Positions 59,388 through 64,000 of a stretch of DNA of 64,000 nt are shown here, piece after piece. The notes beneath the pieces are model-generated. The model ran no database searches and had not been told where the DNA came from. It saw nothing but the letters and a program-made list of their open reading frames with translations. The stretch comes from Fragilariopsis cylindrus CCMP1102. Taxonomy: Eukaryota; Bacillariophyta; Bacillariophyceae; Bacillariales; Bacillariaceae. The position numbers were made by a program, and so were the translations under genes. Where the stretch lies: assembly GCA_900095095.1 (NCBI GenBank), contig FMBT01000291.1, positions 868,001-932,000 on the forward strand. Reading direction: 5' to 3'. Numbering within the stretch: the first letter of the stretch is position 1; each line of letters begins with the position of its first letter.

Positions 59388-60911
59388 ATGGAATCGGTAA
59401 CAAGTTTTCCTACAAGCTCAATGAAACCACCGGCCACCCGCCATCAAGCAAAGAAGACACGAATGACGACGACGACGACGAAACCACCGTCAGGCGGAGC
59501 AACGTTCTCTGCTTCCACCAAGGTTAATCATTCCAAGACGAAACCAACCGCTTTCCGATCGAAGGTTAAGAATGCGAATCAAACCGCCATCTGCACTTCG
59601 ACTAGTGATCAAGTCGGTAGACGAACTCTTAGACGATTGTTAGTTCCAGCAAGCAACAACAATAATAATAATAATAATAGTAATAGTAATAATAGCAACA
59701 ACAATCAAGCATACGAAGTGCCAATTTTCCAACGTAGGTACTGTTATACTACCACGCAATGGGATACTTTGTGGATAGATGTGTTGAAACGTAAAACGAT
59801 AAAACATTCTCTAGGTCGACTAACATGTACGAATATAGTTGTACCGGAACAGGTACAATCACCAGGGTCTACTACTTTGAGTCATATAAGCAGTACGTCC
59901 AACCATCGATCGGTCATATTAGATGGTCAACAACGCTTCACCAGTATCACACTAGTATTGGCTGCTATTCGTGATGCCCTAATCGGATTGCCAAATTCTG
60001 GTGGTGGTCATAATGATGTGCTATTAAAATCTATCAACGAAATGCTCTTTTTAGATGTCGAAGCTATGCAGGAATGGGTGGTAAAAAACGAAGGAAACAA
60101 AGTAATTACAGAGGGTGTGACATTAGAATTTTGTCGTTTGATTCCTACATTTTGTGATCGAAGTTCATATCTGGCAGCTATTTTACCACCCTCTTCAACA
60201 CAAGCACAATACTTTGTTGAGGACACTTTCAACCCTCGTTGGCATCGACCACTTGTTGCCAAGCAATATTTTTTGCAGAGGATTAATTCGTTAATTGCAC
60301 CTAGTAGTAGTAACCAATTCTCACCACGTGATATTCTACAAAAACTAATAAAGTTTTTATTGGATGGTGTTGATATCTTATATTTTCCCATTGATATTAG
60401 TCGAGGTATGAAGGATGGTACCGAAGATCTACAGGTCGTTTATGAACGTCTTGCTCTACGAGATGCGACCTGGACTAAGCCACAACGTACGATAGAATAC
60501 CAATCTATGGATGGAACAGATATGATCCGTAATTTACTTCTGGGTTCCTTCCGATCTCAATTAGCAACGATAGATTACTATAAAACGTATTGGTTACCAT
60601 TTGAAAGGTTGCACCAACAACTACTACAGGAAAACGATTATGATGATAGTAGCGAATGTATGAAAAAAGTGTTTGAAGCATTTTTAAAGGAAGAAAGGTC
60701 TAAATTAGATGATCACAACCAGGTTAATAGTGGTGTTTCCCCTGTCAGTATGATAATTGGTGGACGTATCTATGTTGATTTTGAGATATGGTTCGCACAA
60801 GATTTTGACCGGTGGCAAATAAAATCACAGCCTTCGTCAGCAGAAGATCATACACGAGATGTCGGTAGAAGATTATTGGAATTTGCTAAAAGAACAATTT
60901 CTGTGTCATAA
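59388..60911 (+). CDS. DUF262 (GmrSD/ParB-like nuclease) domain protein
   Basis: Intact, intronless 507-residue protein. The first 105 residues are Thr/Lys/Ser/Asn-rich (a 12-residue Asn run with Ser). Then DUF262 features: YEVPIFQRRYCYTTTQWDTLW (shown here as its short form VPIFQRRY...QW, about 111-125), HSLGRL (about 139) and VILDGQQRFTSITLVLAAI (about 175), where DGQQR is the nucleotide-binding/nuclease motif of the family. The DUF1524 HNH half of bacterial GmrSD restriction enzymes is absent. Bacterial DUF262 proteins act in type IV restriction and other anti-phage roles; the role in a eukaryote is unknown. No transit peptide is evident. The surrounding genes are ordinary diatom genes, and the codon use and Asn tract look native, so any transfer is old. 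Confidence 0.78.
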   Translation: MESVTSFPTSSMKPPATRHQAKKTRMTTTTTKPPSGGATFSASTKVNHSKTKPTAFRSKVKNANQTAICTSTSDQVGRRTLRRLLVPASNNNNNNNNSNSNNSNNNQAYEVPIFQRRYCYTTTQWDTLWIDVLKRKTIKHSLGRLTCTNIVVPEQVQSPGSTTLSHISSTSNHRSVILDGQQRFTSITLVLAAIRDALIGLPNSGGGHNDVLLKSINEMLFLDVEAMQEWVVKNEGNKVITEGVTLEFCRLIPTFCDRSSYLAAILPPSSTQAQYFVEDTFNPRWHRPLVAKQYFLQRINSLIAPSSSNQFSPRDILQKLIKFLLDGVDILYFPIDISRGMKDGTEDLQVVYERLALRDATWTKPQRTIEYQSMDGTDMIRNLLLGSFRSQLATIDYYKTYWLPFERLHQQLLQENDYDDSSECMKKVFEAFLKEERSKLDDHNQVNSGVSPVSMIIGGRIYVDFEIWFAQDFDRWQIKSQPSSAEDHTRDVGRRLLEFAKRTISVS

Positions 60912-61535
60912 TCACAAATGAATAAGTAGAATAATCTCAACTGAAAATATCATACCCTACATGCTGTATTTAGAATAAAATGTATCATAATCACTTGTAT
61001 TAGAGTATTTTCTACAGAATAAACAATAGGTAAATGCATTACATAGTACGATGGATAAGGCATTTTTATTTTCGAAGACATTCGACGACGAAGTTGGGCT
61101 ACGTATTGAAAGTGGTAGTGGTGTCTGAAGCACTGTTCGACCCTTCTCTTAGTAATTTAGTGGGGGCTCTTCCTTTTTCTATCTAAAGACACCATTTTAG
61201 TACATGTGGTATGGTAATTTGCCGATCATATGATTTTTGTACAATTTTCTCATGGTACTTAATTTGTCTTTGTTTGTGATATTCTTTCAGATACTGTATA
61301 TTATATTGCATTATATTATATAAACTTCTATTCGGTTCAGGACAAGACAAAACAAGATACTAGATGTATGCAGATCTATTGAATTTTGACAGCAAAATCT
61401 GAACGATTCAAATAACATAATTTTATGAATGATGTTGATAGCCAGTATAGTAAATGAGATTACATTTTTAAAGTAAAATATTTCAAATCAAAAAAAGGAA
61501 AAAAATGCAACAACGTTCTTCTTGCCGAGAATATT
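60912..61535. other. intergenic (convergent 3' ends)
   Basis: AT-rich spacer without visible gene or repeat. Confidence 0.55.
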
Positions 61536-62239
61536 CTATTGGTCATCATCAAATCCTTCTCCATCTTTCGATGGATCTGGGTTGAATTCAACTTCTACAT
61601 CAACCTCGTAATCAATTTCTTCCCATAGACGTTCTTTAAGGTACATTTCCAAAACGCCCATTTCTAACTCGGCCTGTTGAACTAGTTCTTCTACTTGTCC
61701 ACATTGACACAGCTCCTCTACCATCTCAGGATCGTCTGCTGGTCTGTTGCCATTTGGATTCGATAATTGGAAATCTTTTCTACATCAACTCGATATTGTG
61801 CTGTCTCTGGTAGATCACTAGCCGCCATACGGTCCAGAAGAGATTGATACGATGTGATAATTTTAGATACAGCGTCAGGATCCGCTGGAAGACCGACCTG
61901 ATATGAAGAAGAAGAAAATCATATATATACATATATATATATTAAGAAATAAAGCTGAGTAAGGCACGGTAAAACGGAGTGTGTTTCTCGCAAAAAAAAA
62001 AAAGCAATATTGTGCAGCAGGCATATCTTTTTTCCGGTACGGGGCCGAAATTATAAGTCAATCATATTATGTATAACTTACTATACCAGTAGATGTCTTG
62101 CCTAGACCGATACCCGGAACGATTTCAGCAGTGGAAAAAGCGGCAAAGGAAGAACGGGAAATTGGTTTACTCCATTCGATGATGCCGACTGAAATGAAAC
62201 TAGCCGTCTGACTGATTGTGAAGCAATTCGAGAGAACAT
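61536..62239 (-). CDS. NDUFA5: NADH dehydrogenase (complex I) subunit NDUFA5, two frame slips
   Basis: Accessory subunit of the mitochondrial complex I matrix arm. Exons 62082-62239 and 61536-61897, 184-nt GTAAGT...CAG intron. Start at 62239: [20 protein letters not shown] is a classical mitochondrial presequence. Family signature crosses the splice join as KTSTGI/VGLPADP, followed by [18 protein letters not shown], and [22 protein letters not shown] with the NDUFA5 C-terminal [12 protein letters not shown] motif. Each exon has one slip: at the GGG (plus strand) 62156-62158 and near 61760-61768; one added base in each gives exactly 173 residues. The gene is easily missed because no single frame exceeds 62 codons. 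Only the extreme C-terminus ([13 protein letters not shown]) differs from animal proteins by being acidic. Confidence 0.87.
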
Positions 62240-63083
62240 AGTCGATATAGTGCGTTATTATTATTTTACTGTATTTGAATGCAAAACTTCTATAAGGCCC
62301 ATTAATGGTTTGCGTATTGGAAAGTTCCCTTCGTCAATGATGTTCGAGCACTCTTTATTTGAACCCTCTTTATTGTTCACCTCATCAACTGCGCACTGCG
62401 TTGTTTGTCGTGATTATTATTTATTGGACAGTAACATAATATTATATACTAGTATATAATAATGTACGCCAACTACGTATAAAGGACTAACTTATGCCCA
62501 GCTCACATCTGTGGTTTACTGTATTATCAGCCAAGCCCAAATCATTTTTATCTCTTTTCATTTTTCACTGTTTTCCTTTTCTACATTCGACAAACCCTGA
62601 AGAAGAGTAAAATTTGCAGTATTATAACACTATATTAATCGTTGCAATTTGCCGTACGCTTGCCGGTTTTTATAAAATCATCAACTGGAGTCAATGATTA
62701 TATTCATTGTTGTTCTGTTAGCTACAAAAACAAATATCTCCCTATGGGGTCCTCGTCTAATTAGTGGGTGATGTGCGTTTAGTATGATATGATTTATTAG
62801 ATCATCGCGTGAAGCTTTGATATTCAACAAACAACAACAACAAAAGTGATACTACCAGACATATAATGAATTACTGTCGAGAATCAATATAAAAAAATGG
62901 TTGCTATGAATATTATTACATTATATAATTGTTGTTATGAATAATCTAATATGGGATAATTGCAGTTGTTGATTCCATACCATGATTGATTGATTGATTG
63001 ATTGATTGATTCTCCGATTGATCCAATCCGACCATTCGATTATAACATTCGTAAATAATTCGATGTTTCTGAACTACTTCTTT
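62240..63083. other. intergenic, 0.84 kb
   Basis: 5' flank of NDUFA5 and 3' flank of the beta-helix gene. Contains the TGAT repeat at 62983-63010. The short open stretch at 62250-62459 has no motif. Confidence 0.5.
62983..63010. repeat. (TGAT)n microsatellite
   Basis: About seven TGAT units. Confidence 0.92.
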
Positions 63084-64000
63084 TTATGGCTCTACAACAA
63101 GCCCTGAACGAGAACGGGCCAACCCAGTAGAAGCAAAATTGTTGTTTAGTGTGACGCTATTTCTGTGTGCAGCCGTTCCAATGGCAGGCATTTCTAACTG
63201 AAATGTTCCATTCGAAACAAGTTCTGAGTCTTCTAACCTAAGGAAAGCGTTTTCTGGACTAATTGCACTGATACCTGTCAATGAATTTTGCGAGATATTA
63301 CAGTTGATAATATCGGCATGGCCCTGTTCTAGGTATATTCCTGAAGAAAAAATTATTTTTGAGCGATGTCGTTAGTACCTTGATATGATAAAAATCAGAT
63401 TCGCGACGTAAATAACGAGCATGTTCCCCTTTCGCTTTTCTGCCACTTACCAGAATGACCACTAGCAATCCCACGACGATAGTGAGTGTTACCTTTACCG
63501 TTATGTAATACATCCGATTGTTCGATCGTAGCTCGACTTCCAGGTCCACCTATGTAAATGCCTGTAGCCGCACAGTCATGAATGTGGCTATTGATGATCT
63601 TCACATGGCCACCATCAATGTTGACAATCCCACGTCCAGAAGAAGATGTCACGTCGACACGATCTAAAATTGCTAAAGGTTGGACCACATCGGGGAGGGG
63701 TACATCGTCTGGTCCTATCGGAGGCTGAATCTGAATACCTGCATTGCCATTCCAGATATCGGTCCCATGACTGATATGTTTCAGTTCAATATTCCGAATA
63801 GTACATGATCCCTGACGGATCCGAACCAATGGTTCGTTGTGACGACGTGACCTTAAAACCAAGGTTGCTTGTTTGGTAACGATACCATTCCTGTTCCTAC
63901 AACTTCCATTACTCTCATTATTACTCCTCGATGTAGAGTTTTCCACAAGCAAGGTTGTGGTAACTGCTGCATCCTCCTCATGCTGAAACACATGATTGTC
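63084..64000 (-). CDS. right-handed parallel beta-helix protein, 5' end beyond the window
   Basis: Partial. Last exon 63084-63340, previous exon 63451-64000 (open to the edge); 110-nt GTAAGT...TTCAG intron. Short parallel-beta-helix rungs are visible: VRIRQGSCTIRNIELKHIS, GIVNIDGGHVKIINSHIHD, GIYIGGPGSRATIEQSDVLHN and, across the splice join, GHSGIYLEQGHADIINCNIS. Such helices occur in pectate-lyase-like proteins and in F-box proteins of the FBXO11 type; the missing N-terminus would decide between a secreted polysaccharide enzyme and an F-box protein. No catalytic residues can be assigned. No frame errors in the visible 270 residues. C-terminus VVEP. Confidence 0.78.

Overview
The window is nuclear DNA of a photosynthetic stramenopile, almost certainly a diatom and probably pennate (the pennate part is a guess). 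Three things point there. First, several predicted plastid proteins begin with a signal peptide followed by an ASAFAP-type cleavage site: the aldolase at 40972, the DUF1295 protein at 34874 and the lumen-type protein ending at 48519. Second, introns are short (about 77-430 nt, GT-AG). Third, there are families I associate with diatoms, such as secreted Ser/Pro/Thr- and Cys-rich proteins, an 'RGLE' family protein and a CoDi-type Ty1/copia relic. Genes are dense, on both strands, AT-rich between genes, and rich in simple-repeat Asp/Ser/Asn/Gln tracts.

Layout. 0.2-2.7 kb: kinesin. 3.4-4.5 kb: seven-helix CREST/PAQR-like membrane protein. 5.0-7.6 kb: head-to-head pair of DUF1349 paralogues. 8.9-14.9 kb: HFM1/MER3-type meiotic helicase. 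15.1-20.5 kb: VPS15 (PI3K regulatory kinase) with altered catalytic motifs. 21.4-24.2 kb: six-exon catalase-peroxidase KatG. 25.0-26.9 kb: decaying secreted Cys-rich gene. 27.0-28.9 kb: broken GT61-like glycosyltransferase. 29.5-30.7 kb: unknown multi-pass membrane protein. 31-33.2 kb: degenerate Ty1/copia relic. 33.3-34.3 kb: intronless P-loop ATPase. 34.7-36.1 kb: 67-bp tandem repeat and plastid DUF1295 protein. 36.2-38.0 kb: MFS transporter of SLC49/FLVCR type. 38.4-40.4 kb: ASNSD1-like glutaminase/asparagine-synthase protein. 41.0-42.8 kb: plastid class II fructose-bisphosphate aldolase. 43.5-45.6 kb: AAAP amino-acid transporter. 46.0-47.5 kb: Golgi-type carbohydrate sulfotransferase. 47.6-48.5 kb: probable thylakoid-lumen protein. 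49.1-50.8 kb: unknown coiled-coil protein. 51.4-53.1 kb: chaperonin CCT8. 54.1-56.0 kb: low-complexity 'RGLE' family protein. 56.2-58.3 kb: secreted subtilase. 59.4-60.9 kb: DUF262 (GmrSD-like) protein. 61.5-62.2 kb: complex I subunit NDUFA5. 63.1 kb to the edge: beta-helix protein, 5'-truncated.

The genes form no pathway; this is ordinary diatom chromosome. Its most striking sequence-level trait is that about eight otherwise well-conserved genes are interrupted by single-base frame slips, many at homopolymers, while thirteen others are intact. Correcting each slip by one base restores full-length families with exact codon counts and matching intron phases, so most look like consensus errors rather than pseudogenes. 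The exceptions are the Cys-rich gene, the GT61-like gene and the copia relic, which look truly decayed. Candidates for less-described biology are the DUF262 protein in a eukaryote, the VPS15 that lacks the catalytic Asp, the CREST protein, the P-loop ATPase, and a near-identical hairpin-bearing element in two different divergent intergenic regions. All identifications rest on reading motifs by eye; no search was run.
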